DNA from: Dichetophora obliterata
Lineage: Eukaryota > Arthropoda > Insecta > Diptera > Sciomyzidae
Direction of reading: 5' to 3'
Assembly: GCA_963920525.1 (NCBI GenBank)
Contig: OY986437.1
Location: 27,220,863-27,284,862, forward strand
DNA: 64,000 nt
Made by a program: the position numbers and the translations under genes. Of this stretch, positions 22,315-33,290 are shown piece by piece. Position 1 is the first letter of the stretch; every line of letters starts with the position of its first letter. The notes below the pieces were generated by a model that was not told the origin of the DNA, ran no database searches, and saw only the letters and a program-made list of their open reading frames with translations.

Positions 22315-23464
22315 TATGTCCCAACCGGAGGCGTAAGGAACCCAAATGCCAATTTAAGGGAAAATATATCGAGAAATTTTCACGTGGTACGCGAACAGAC
22401 AGATATACAGATACAAATGTTAAAAAATTACATTTTTGGAATCTACATCCTTCAAAATTTTCAGAGCAGAAAAAATTTTCAAATAACATTAAATGTACAT
22501 ATTTTTTTACAGTTTTATTCTATGTATTTAACAGCGCAGGTGTACTGATTATAAGCATAAAAGAAAAAACCCAACGTTTAAATCGGCTTATTAGCTCTGT
22601 CAAGGACCACGTGAAATTCTATGCATTAGAAATCAGGAAACTTCTGAATGGGTCGACATAGAATCTAATGAAGAATTTGAATAATCCTCAACAAAGCTTC
22701 TAGCTTCTCAATCCCAGTGATTGAGAGCATCGACTCTTGGATCGAAGATGGAATAGCTTTAAATGATGATATAAATAATTATGTATTATTTTTTTATATT
22801 TTTATATGGTCATATATATTTATAAAGTCAATAATACTAGTGAAAATTCTGAAGACTATTGTGTAAAATAATATATGTTTAAATCAATTTTTTTTTCATG
22901 TGGCACGTTACTTCAGGAAGAATTTTGAAATGCACTACGAAAAGTAACGGAGGGGTAAAAAGTGCTAAAAATCGGTAACGTAGTTTATGAACAATCCCTT
23001 ACCAAATCATGTACAAATTCAAAGTATAAGTCACAATTAATTTTCATAAATAACTATACAAGAAATAAAATAAATAATAATATACATAATAATGATAGGT
23101 AACTTAATTGTAGAATTATTAGTTTTTAAGTGAATTTTATTACGAGCTTTAAATCAAGTAAGTTTTTAAGAAGGCAACAACAACAACAATAACAACAACT
23201 CTGTATAGAGTCAATCACTTGGCTGACTAGACAGTCTGTTTCGGAAATCGCTACATTTTCTCTTCAGTAATCTTTGAGTGATTAAGCTGTGATCCACTCA
23301 CTGTTAAAATCGTATATGATTTCACACATGTTTGAAAAAATTCGTAAGAATTTTACGTTCAAATCGATTCATGTAATAATTTAATAGATCACAATTAATT
23401 AACTTATTATTAATTTTTTTAAAATTATATTTAATATTTATGTCAAATAAGTTCATGCTACTAA
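22315..23464. other. AT-rich DNA, nothing recognised
   Basis: A 122-codon plus-strand frame (22293-22661) starts inside the repeat element and shows no domain; it is not called. A CAA repeat lies at 23176-23199. Confidence 0.4.
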
Positions 23465-25704
23465 AGCCTGGTTTTCACTAGGTCAGTTTTCAATGAAAAA
23501 TGTTGTCAATCTAATGGAAACGTATTGTCATTTACATTTGTTGTCATATATGACCTCTGATTGTCATATAAAATCACAAACAAGTGAAAACAGATAGAAT
23601 TTTGCTAGTCAATCAAAATATCGTTGTATGACAAGAAAAATTGAAATGCCAACATGCTGGCATTTTGTGTCAGTTGTTGCCTACAAAAAAAAATTTTGTT
23701 TTAATTTTTTTTTTCACTGCTGGCAAAGTTTTTTAAGGGCCGCTTTCTCAATGTCCGGTTAAGCACTAATCAGAACTTTAACCAGCACTTAGAAAAAAGC
23801 CCTTTCTCAATGTTCGGTTAAGGTTGAACTGTCAGTTAAGTGCTGATTAAGTTAACGGCAAGTTGTGGTTACGGTTAGCGCCATTTTAGGGTAAATGATT
23901 TCGAAGATGCTGTCAAACTTTAAAATTTAAGATGACGGATAGAGTTGTCACCTAGATTTTTTTTTATTTTTGCGAATTCTTGTAATTTTAAAATTCTGAC
24001 AACGGATTTGATTTCGAATATAATGTCACAGTTTTAAAATTTAAGATGGAGGTTAGGGCTGCCACCTAAATTTTTACCACAGTATTGCCACCTAATAATA
24101 TGTATTTTTAAGAGTTTTAAACATCATATATCAGTGTTAAGGGGTCGCTGATTTTGAATCTAAAGTCCGAATTTTAAAATTCAAGATGGTGGATAGGGTT
24201 GCCACCTTAATTTTTTGTAGTGTTATGAATTCGGGGCTGGACAAAAAATGGTACACCAAAAATGGGTAGCTGAATCCGAATCCGTTGTCAAAATTTCAAA
24301 ATTATAAAATTTTGTCATAATAGGGTTGCCACCTAATAATATATATTTTCACGAGTTTTAAACGACATTTATTAGTGTCATTTATAAAATCAGAATTTTA
24401 AACTTTGCCAGCCCCGAATTTATAAAACTAAAAAAAATTAAGGTGGCAACCCTATCCACCATCTTGAAGTTTAAAATTCTGACCTTAAATTCGGAATCAG
24501 CAACCCCTTAACACTGATAAATGACGTTTAAAGCTGCTGAAAAGACATATAATTAGGTGGCAACCCTATTATTTCAAAATTTTATAATTTTGAAATTTTG
24601 ACAACGGATTGGGATTCAGCGACCCATTTTTGGTGTACCATTTTTTTTGCCAGCCCCGAATTCATAACACTACAAAAAATTAAGGTGGCAACCCTATCCA
24701 CCATCTTGACTTTAATTTTCTGACCTTAGATTCGAAATCAGCGACCCCTTAACACTGATAAATGACGTTTAGAACTATTGAAAAGACATATAATTAGGTG
24801 GCAACCCTATTATTTCAAAATTTTATAATTTTGAAATTCTGACAACGGATTCAGATTCAGCGACCCATATTTGGGACCATTGTTTTTTGCCGGCCCCGAA
24901 TTTATAAAACTAAAAAAAATTAAGATGGCAACCCTATCCACCATCTTGAATTTTAAAATTCGGACTTTAGATTCATAATCAGCGACCCCTTAACACTGAT
25001 AAATGATGTTTAAAACTCTTAAAAATACATATTATTAGGTGGCAATACTGTGGTAAAAATTTATGTGGCAACCCTAACCTCCATCTTAAATTTTAAAACT
25101 GTGACATTATATTCGAAATCAAATCCGTTGTCAGAATTTCAAAATTACAAGAATTCGCAAAAATAAAAAAAATCTAGGTGGCAACTCTATCCGTCATCTT
25201 AAATTTTAAAGTTTGACATCATCTCCGAAATCATTTACCCTAAAATGGCGCTAACCGAAACCACAACTTGCCGTTAACTTAATCAGCACTTAACTGACAG
25301 TTCAACCTTAACCGAAGATTGAGAAAGGGCTTTTTTGCTAAATGCTGGTTAAAGTTCTGATAAGTGCTTAACCGGACATTGAGAAAGCGGCCCTTAATTT
25401 AATAAAATTAACAGTATTTTATAAATTTCACCAAAAAGAAACATTTTCTAACAATCTCAAATATAAAACATCAGCTGTTGATGAAAAAAGCACAGCTGAA
25501 CAAACCGATGGCATTTCACAAATAGCATCGAAAGTGAAAACAGTATGGCAATCAATTGACACATAAATTCAACGTCAGTCTTTGACATTCGATTTTATGT
25601 CAGTTTTTGGGTTTCAATGAAAACGCATTTGACGTCATATGGTCAAGACGAATACTGACATCAGTGATTGTTGTCATTGAAATTGACTTAGTGAAAACCA
25701 GGCT
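23465..25704. mobile_element. PIF/Harbinger-type MITE hosting another element
   Basis: The ends AGCCTGGTTTTCACTA and (inverted) AGCCTGGTTTTCACTA match exactly, and TAA flanks both (23462-23464, 25705-25707). A 3-bp TAA target fits PIF/Harbinger. Subtracting the nested element (23733-25397) leaves about 575 bp with no coding sequence. Its interior repeats the TTGTCAT motif. Confidence 0.8.
23733..25397. mobile_element. 1.66-kb TTAA-bounded palindrome built of ~241-bp units
   Basis: TTAA at 23733-23736 and 25394-25397 flanks GGGCCGCTTTCTCAATGTCC and its inverted copy. Arm similarity continues for hundreds of bases (GTGCTGATTAAGTTAACGGC and onward). The inside is repeats of a unit with GGTGGCAACCCTATCCACCA, starting at 24441, 24683 and 24923 in one orientation and occurring inverted in the left half. 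The centre is near 24400. No frame is coding. A solo arm of the same family lies at 29085-29227. Confidence 0.85.
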
Positions 25705-26446
25705 TAAAGGTTGCAAAAACGACAAGCTCTTGTCACCAAGCATACCTTTTGTTGTATCAACTTGTTTGGTATAAATATTATATATAATTTAAAAAAAACC
25801 AATAATAATATAAATAAATTATTGTTATACATCTCAAATAAAATTGTTAGAAATATATGAAACAGTAATTAACAAATGCTATCGTTAATTTGTAATGTAA
25901 AATGAACAAAAATTGACTATTTTAGGAGTTGAAGTTTTGATCCAAAAATTTATAAATAACTATGAATATTGTTTGTTTGATATTGTTAGAGTTAATATAA
26001 TTTAAAAATTTAGAGAAAATGAAATCTTTTTGTTAAAAAATCAAACATTTCTTCAAAAATTGTTTGCATAATATTCTACAATTTATAAAATAAATTTAGC
26101 TTAGCTTAAATTAGATTCGTTGCAATCGAAAAAAATATCATTGCTAAATCGATTATATCAAAGGTTTGTAGTGGAAAAGATGAACTTTTGGTTCCAAGTG
26201 TAGATTAAAAAAAATTTTAAGCCACTGCTTAGGGATTACAACCCTCAGCAAGTCCAACACTAACTTCGCTGTCTACAGTAAAAATAGCTTAAGTCGTCTT
26301 AAGACACAGATCTGAGTTATTGATGCAGCTGTGTTCCACGCATATGGAACTATAAACACACAAAATCTGGATCTTTTAGCATGACTTTGAGTTAACCTTA
26401 AGGTTAAGGTTAAGCTTAATAAGCGGTCATAATCCAAAATTAAATT
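25705..26446. other. AT-rich DNA, nothing recognised
   Basis: No gene or repeat end was found; a TTAAGGTTAAGG run is at 26397-26413. Confidence 0.4.
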
Positions 26447-26487
26447 TTTGGGATTATGTCCCCTATTTTTGAGGACATAATCCCAAA
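26447..26487. repeat. Perfect 15-bp hairpin
   Basis: TTTGGGATTATGTCC and its exact inverted copy surround an 11-base loop. Partial copies of the arm lie just outside (26425-26440, 26500-26515). Confidence 0.85.
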
Positions 26488-27842
26488 TATGAAATATGAA
26501 ATTTGGGGTTATGTCCCTTATAATAAGATTATATGGGATAATCTTCTTTTAGCTATGGGCCTGGTTAGAGCAAAACACTCATAACCTAAACGTCGACGAT
26601 TCGAATCATACAAGTGTTACAAGCATTTATTGTGTCCTAAGTACAAACAAATTTTTTTTAATACTTGCTCTTAATTGAATTGTAATACGTTTGCGGTGAC
26701 ATCAGATATGCAATATAGAATTAACTAGAATTTAGTCCAAGATTTTTGACTGTGTGATCAATAATCTTGACTTCTACAAAATTGTTCTGAGAAATGTGTT
26801 AATTAAAAAAACAATTCTTATCACAATTGGAATATATTGAATTCTAAAAAAAGACAGCATAAAATCATTTACCCTCATAAATAAATCAGTCTTACATGAT
26901 CGACTCACTGAACTATTCCTTTGGAAAAAGAAATTAAATTTATTTAAAAATTAATCATGCCACCCTAGAAGATCTACCCTACTGTCTGCTCTTCAAACAC
27001 TTCAAGTCCGCCATTCACTTCACTCATTATCTACGATGACCTGCAGTATTTTTTAATCTCATCCCGCACTCTAAATGAAGAAGTCTTTATTTTTTTAATT
27101 TTGAATTTAAAGCAGCTAAGAGATAATGAATTCTATTTGCATTTAAGTTTTGATTTCAGTTGAAATAAAAATATGCTCTCAATCGTTTTGGAATAAATTA
27201 AAGCAATACTATTTTATTATTCGCATTGATCAATAAAATTGATTTGCCTGCGTTAAGTGGTTTTGCACTGATTTTGTTGTTAAGTTTTTTATTTGCATTT
27301 ACAGTGCCAACGTACTTACGCACAAAACAATTTTATGCCAATCATTGCTGATCTACTTTATTAATAATTACGCCAGATAACATGACAATTAAACGAATCG
27401 CCCATCAATTGCAATCGATATCGTCATCGATCAGAGTAGTCTTTTGCATCGTGAAAGTGCGTTTTTGTTATTGCTTCAATAAAGGGTTAATTGATTGCTA
27501 CAATTTAAGCCTTTGTATGAACAATATTGTTATTATGTTTGTCCATTTGGTAAAGCATTATTTTATTGGCAAAATCAAATAACAACAATTGAATGACTTG
27601 TTTACATTGAGTTGGAGATAACAGTAGTTGATGTAGTGAGGTTGACTTAATGCTTGTAGTTAAAATTGTTTATGTAGTAGATTTGCAAAAAAAAAAAAAA
27701 AATAAATCATTCATCGAACTATAATAAAATAAATTAATCATAAGTGATAAAATAAGTAAACTTTCAATTAAAATTAATTAATACAGTTTTGTTTTTTCAA
27801 AAATAATTTCGTAAACAGTGACAGGGGTAATCAAAAACATTA
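26488..27842. other. AT-rich DNA, nothing recognised
   Basis: A weak tRNA B-box-like GATTCGAATC is at about 26600. No other structure was supported. Confidence 0.4.
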
Positions 27843-28121
27843 GGGGTATTCACGATTCAGTACACTTGCCAGTGCAGTTGAGGACTTGAAGACTTGTGCA
27901 GTTAGGTTTTCGTGAACACACTACCATCACTATTTCAAGCTGTCAAAATTTTTCAATGTATACAAGTGCACAACTGCTCAAACCCTCAAGTCCTCAAGTT
28001 TAAGGCAATAGTAGAAAAGCACTTGTGCAGATTTTTGACGTACGTGTATTTTGTTTTTGTAAGTGTACAATTCCTCAAGTCCACAACTGCATAGGCAAGT
28101 GCACTGAATCGTGAATACTCC
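27843..28121. mobile_element. 279-bp MITE with GGGGTATTCACGATTCAG ends
   Basis: The left end and the inverted right end share about 50 bases with a few changes, and TA flanks both sides, as in Tc1/mariner-type MITEs. Its first ~80 bp recur at 1368-1440. Confidence 0.88.
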
Positions 28122-28166
28122 TATTGTTTTGTTCATTGCTTTGACTTATTTTTCTTTCCTTAAGCG

Positions 28167-28523
28167 TAGTACTCTATTCAGTTTCATGTAAAATTCCACT
28201 CAAATCTCCATACAAAAAGTCACAGCTGCGACACAAGCGTGGAAATTTTCACAACATGTTCGTCAGAGCAGTACTCTGTTCCGCTGCGTGAAATTATCAC
28301 AACATGTTTCTGAGCAACATTTTTTCACGACAATTTAGTTGTACTGCCTATTTATTTTGAAGTGAAAAGAGAGATATCATATGAAATCTCCCAACTTATT
28401 CTCTGAGTCTCTCTAAGAAACGTTGCCATAGAAATTCCTCGCAACAAACTTTAAGTCAGAAATTTCACGCAACAAATAAAAATATGTTGCCAGCGAAAAT
28501 TCACGCAAACGAACAGAGTACTA
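28167..28523. mobile_element. MITE with TAGTACTCTRTTC ends
   Basis: TAGTACTCTATTCAG (28167) matches the inverted right end TAGTACTCTGTTCG (28523). A third copy of the motif (AGTACTCTGTTCCGCTGCG) lies inside at about 28270, followed by GTGAAATTATCACAACATG, which also occurs near the left end. Confidence 0.65.
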
Positions 28524-28881
28524 AGCTTTACTTTGCAAATAGCAAAAGTAAAAAACTTATTTTTTTATGGGTAGAAAAATTTTTAATTTTATTATGACAA
28601 TGCTTAAAATGATCAATTCAAAAACAATTCTTAGCAAGTGCCATTAGTTTCATAATGCTTTTAAAAGACGAACATATGCTTCCTTATGCAAAAAAAAAAC
28701 TACTTTGAAATAAAAAAAGCTAAATATTTAAAGAAAACATGTTTTTGTGAAATGAAAACGTGAGATTATTCTTTAACTTCTTTGTTTTATGCAAGAAGGG
28801 CACATCTCCCGTTGATTTTTTTTTACAGATTTTGAACAGTAATAAAGAAAACAGATTTTTAAATTTAAAAATTGGAATGAC

Positions 28882-30078
28882 CATGGTAGAATAACCAGGT
28901 AGATGCACTAGAAATACGCTCTCTCCGACAACAAAACAATAACAAAGGCGTAATTATAATGTCAAAATGAGCTGTTTTGAAAATGATATCAATTTTTACT
29001 TTTTTATTGGATGATTATCAATTATAATCAATTCTTAATTATAAGATATATAATTATTTTTTGCACTACACAGCTGTTCTTCCGATTAGCAACTAACTGG
29101 AACCTCAACTTGCCATTAACTTAATCGGCACTTAAGACCTAACCGAACATTGAGAAAATGCTTTTTTGCTAACAGCCGGTCAAAGTTCCGATTAGTGCTT
29201 AACCGGACATTGAGAAAACGGCCTTTAATGTAGTAATTTCGCATGTTCCTTATTGCCGATCGGATCGAATTAAAAACGTAGCTGCAATCTTAAGGACAAT
29301 TAATTGAATTTATTTTTTCAAAGTCCCAGCAAAGTCCCATTAATTACATTTTAAACATTACAATTTGAAAATTACACAGAGCACAATTACTTGCAACACA
29401 ATACACATAATTATTTTAAGATTGTTTCTTGAATTTAGCACATCCGTTTTCATTCCGATGGACTTAAACGTAAATAGCATGTACTCCCAAGCAGTTTATC
29501 TTGAGTATTTCAATTGCGGTAACTGCAAATGTTTAACGACAACTCAGGTTTGACAACGGCTTTACTGGACTGCCTATAACTTCCTCCCTTCGCGATAATT
29601 CCAAAAAAATTCATAAATTGTTGGCAAATAAACAAACAATCGGCGATTTCATTAAATAAATTTAATTTTTTCAAACAGCAATTTCACTTGTCAAAATATA
29701 TTTTGACAGTTTAAAGAAGCCGTACATAGCTTTACAAATAAATTGGTTACTGAACAATCGAAATAAGTAGTCGAATGAAAATTATATTAAAAGTAAACTT
29801 TCATTTGCTTCATTTAAGGCAAAACTACAATTAGTTATATATTATATCTTAAAACACGGCTCATTTCATAAAATTTTTAAGATTTTTGTTTACTTTTTTT
29901 ACATGTTCATACATAAAATCTGGGTACTCAATTGATTTATACGGTTACAAGTAAATTAAACATCCCTATGGCTGAACGAATAAACATAAATTGTCAATAG
30001 TGACATTATAGTTAAGCCAAAGTTTTGCTCTCTCGTTTTTTGCTCTCCGAATTGCATCTACCTGGTTATTCTGCCATG
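28882..30078. mobile_element. P-like non-autonomous DNA element
   Basis: CATGGTAGAATAACCAGGTA (28882) is matched at the right end by the inverted CATGGCAGAATAACCAGGTA, and the match runs on through GATGCA. GGAATGAC is duplicated exactly at 28874-28881 and 30079-30086. P elements of Drosophila have CATG-starting ends with an internal AAATAAC and 8-bp duplications, and both traits are seen here. No transposase exon was found in the ~1.2 kb. A solo palindrome arm (29085-29227) is inserted within. Confidence 0.75.
29085..29227. mobile_element. Solo arm of the 23733-25397 family
   Basis: The right-arm sequence (CAACTTGCC.TTAACTTAATC ... CTTAACCGGACATTGAGAAA) ends at TTAA like the complete element. 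The partner arm is missing. Confidence 0.8.
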
Positions 30079-30243
30079 GGAATGACAATATATGAGCTAC
30101 AATAGATATTAAAACCTTTTATTGCATACTGCAACAACAAAAAAAATTATCACACATCCAAAATTTAAGACACGAATATCTCAGAAGGCAGTTTTAACAG
30201 AAGTGGCCTCTCTTACTGCATCTAACTCCTCAATTGTTATGAT

Positions 30244-30998
30244 CAGGGCTAGCATTTTGATGACCTAAGAAACTACAAAAAATTACCTAAAAAAATGACA
30301 AAAAATTACATAAAACCTGCAGAAAATGGCTCAAAACTGGCAAAAATGACATCAAAAACGCAAATAATTGCATAAAAAAATAAAGCTTTAAAAATAATAC
30401 ATTACTAAACTTAAAACATATTTTTTATAATTTTTTATACATAGCGTTACAGTATGTAACAAGGTACATTTTTAAGTTATTAAATTGGAAGGGACGTCGA
30501 TTGTCTGGCAAAAAGTTTTTGCAAACAAAAAAACTTCTTTCTACTTCTGCACTAACGATAGGAAAATATTTAAAAGACGATATGTCATCGGATGTAAGTT
30601 CCTCTTCTACCTCGTCGAAAGATCGACTGAAGGCACTCTATTGTTAAAGGAATATGCTTAAGAATATGCATTTTTACACTTTTTAGTAAAAAAAAACGAC
30701 TTTTTTTTATATCACACTAAAATGACTTAAAACCCCGAAAAATTATCTAGAAATTAAAAATGTCCAAAAAAAGACAGTAAAATAACTTACAAATCGCTTA
30801 AAATTACAAAAATGCCCTAAATCTAGTAAAAATTACCTGAAAACTAAAACCGATAAGAAACGATGAAAAATGAGAAAAAATTACCTAAAAACTTTTCGTA
30901 TTTGGAGCTAAGGAAACATAAATGGGCGTTCTCAATAAGCAGTAAATGTCTTAGAATCAGCACAATTAAAATGGCATGTCATCGAAATCCTAGCTTTG
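30244..30998 (-). mobile_element. Decayed hAT element
   Basis: The ends CAGGGCTAGCATTTTGATGAC (left) and inverted CAAAGCTAGGATTTCGATGAC (right) pair. They are flanked by GTTATGAT and GTTGTAAT, which agree at six of eight positions, as expected for an old 8-bp hAT duplication. A transposase C-terminus lies inside. Confidence 0.75.
30440..30634 (-). pseudogene. hAT transposase C-terminal dimerisation region
   Basis: 65 open codons on the minus strand read FPIVSAEVERSFFVCKNFLP and then DNRRPFQFNNLKMYL. This is the hAT C-terminal pattern 'P...S...ERSFS..K...RR..L....L'. The rest of the transposase is not readable. It lies within a hAT-type frame of TIRs and an 8-bp duplication, which supports the call. 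Confidence 0.85.
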
Positions 30999-31078
30999 GT
31001 TGTAATACATGAATCAGACACTTTTTAAGAAAACAAGCTTACGACATAACTTTTTAGCATGATTCAAGGACGCTGAAT

Positions 31079-32378
31079 TTAACCCTGGATAGCCAATCAT
31101 ATTTCTAGTACGTATTTCTAGAGCTGTAAAATCGGCATTCATATTCAGAATTTTAAGTACAACTGAATAAGAATGAACATAAGAATGCATTCAATGAATG
31201 CAAAATTGATTTATAAATAAAATTTTTAATTCACATTCATTTAAAAAAAATGATTAATTATTCATTTTAATAATTCAATTTCGTTATTCAGAATAATAAA
31301 TAATTTTTTTTTTATTCATTTCAATACTATTCACAAAGAATTGCAGAATTTTCAATTATTATTTTTTTATTCATTATTCATTTTTTATTCGTTATTCGTT
31401 TTTTATTCATTGCTGTTTTGTTATTCGTTATTAATTTTTTGTTCATTATTCATTTTTTCTTCATTATTCATTTGTTATTCATTATTATTTTTTTATTCTT
31501 TTTCCATTTTTTATTCATTAATCATTTTTTATTCATTATTAATTTTTTTGTATTCATTATTCATTTTTTATTCATTATTGATTTTTTATTCATTATTCAT
31601 TTTTTATTCATTATTAATTTTTATTAATTTTTTATTCATTATGCATGTGTTAATCTTTATTCAGCTTTTATTTATTTTAGTCCTAAGCCATAAATACAAA
31701 ATGAATAACAAATGAATAATGGATAAAAAATGAATAATGAATAAACAACGAAAAATGAATAAAAAATAAATAATGAATACAGGAAAAGAATAATGAATAA
31801 CAAATGAATAATGAATAAAAAATGAAAAAAGAATAAAAAATTAATAATGAATAAAAAAAGAATTCTGAAATTCTTTGTGAATTGCATTCTTTGTGAATAG
31901 CATTTAAATGAATAAAAAAAATGATTCATTTTGCTGAATAACGAAAATGAATATTTGATATGAATAATTTATCAATTTTTTAAAAATAAATGTGAATTAA
32001 AAATTTTATTTATAAATCAAATTTGCATTCATTGAATGCATTTTTATTTCGTTATTCACTGATTCACTTTTTTGTGAATAAAATCAAATTGAATGCATTC
32101 TTTTACAGCTCTGGTTATAATCAATGTTTGTCGATTCAACTAATACGCTCCAAAATTTATTTTTGAGGAGCTGTTGGTACATAAAATACAGTAAAAGCTA
32201 TGGAAAATGGAAAAACTGTAATTAATTTTACTAGAAATAAAAAAAAAAAAAATATATATTGGCCTTTGTTTTTCTTTTTATTTTTGATACATGTATTATG
32301 ATAAGCTACTTATTTCATCAGTCCAAAAAAAGAGAGCAGTGCTAGTCGAAACAACTAACATTGGTATTCCAGGGTTAA
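31079..32378. mobile_element. piggyBac-type MITE A, in the left foldback arm
   Basis: TTAA (31079-31082 and 32375-32378) with ends CCCTGGATAGCCAAT and (inverted) CCCTGGAATACCAAT. The right arm of the host has one TTAA at the matching place (GAATTTAATGGC), so insertion with duplication of TTAA is shown directly. About 300 bp remain once the nested repeat 31120-32112 is removed. Confidence 0.85.
31120..32112. mobile_element. Foldback element of ATTCATT-type repeats
   Basis: AGAGCTGTAAAA at the left and its exact inverted copy at the right bound two arms. Each arm holds GCATTCATTGAATGCA and AATTCACATT sequence, then a long array of TTATTCATTTTT units (left, 31350-31670) or their complement (right, 31690-31860). 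The centre is near 31685. The array is open in several frames only because it is low-complexity. Confidence 0.8.
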
Positions 32379-33290
32379 TGACTTTAACCGTTTTTTAGTT
32401 CTTTGGCCCATTTTGGAGAAATTCGAGTTTCAACTTCAAGTACATGTTAATGCAGTGCCTGCTAGAAAAACTTTTTTTATTAGCTTTATCGGCTTCAAGT
32501 CTTCAGAAGAAACATTAACAAATAGCTTGAAAACTGATTCGTACAGCAGTTTAACCCTCATAACCTAACCCTGGGGTTCAAATTGACGCCATAATTAAAA
32601 AAAGCCGATGTTTCTTGTAAAAGCTTTGTTTAAACAAAAAACTAACCTTTCTTCATTAATAATATTCCCCTTAAATAACAGCTCTAAATAAAAGTACGAA
32701 TTAACCCAAAGTAACCAATTTTATGAGTCGCCAAAATGACCCTTAAAGCTATTAGTTAATATTTCATATGTTTTTTTTTTTCAAATAAATTGTTTTGTTT
32801 CCTCTCCTTCTTCTTGTAAGTTCCAACAAATGTCTACTAACAGATCATCAAGTTTTGTACCACTATACCAGAGCTCGAGTCTCGCCGTCAAAAGATGGAA
32901 ACGTTCGCCCTGCTCATCAAATTCGTTCGGTTATTGTTGACCGAATTTTTTTTCGTGACAATGAAAAAATAATTTTTCAGCGGCATCCTAATATTTGAAT
33001 AGTGGAAATCGTTAATTATTCTTTCAATGTGATATTATTTTTTAGGCATATTTTAGAGTTGGCTATTATTTTAAGGTAATATTGTTGCTTAAAACAGCTT
33101 AGTTTTTAAACAAAGCTTTTATACGAAACATCGGTTTGTTTTTTAATATTGGGGTCGATTTAGACCCTAAGGATTAGGTTTTGAGAGTTAAACTGTTATA
33201 CGAAATTATTTTCCAGGCAAATGTTAATGTTTCACCTGAAGACATGAAGCCGCTAAAGCTATTAAAAAAGTTTTTCTAACAAAAACTGAA

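Noticed and set aside
22293..22661. 122-codon plus-strand frame
   Set aside because: It starts inside the terminal repeat of the 21225-22314 element and has no recognisable domain.
26590..26615. GATTCGAATC as a tRNA B box
   Set aside because: No A box or pairing stems around it.
30280..30420. AAAATTACCTAAAAA-type runs as a satellite
   Set aside because: The runs are irregular and belong to the subterminal part of the hAT remnant.
31341..31929. Frames rich in F, Y, L and I on both strands
   Set aside because: Low-complexity TTATTCATT arrays stay open by composition; they are not genes.
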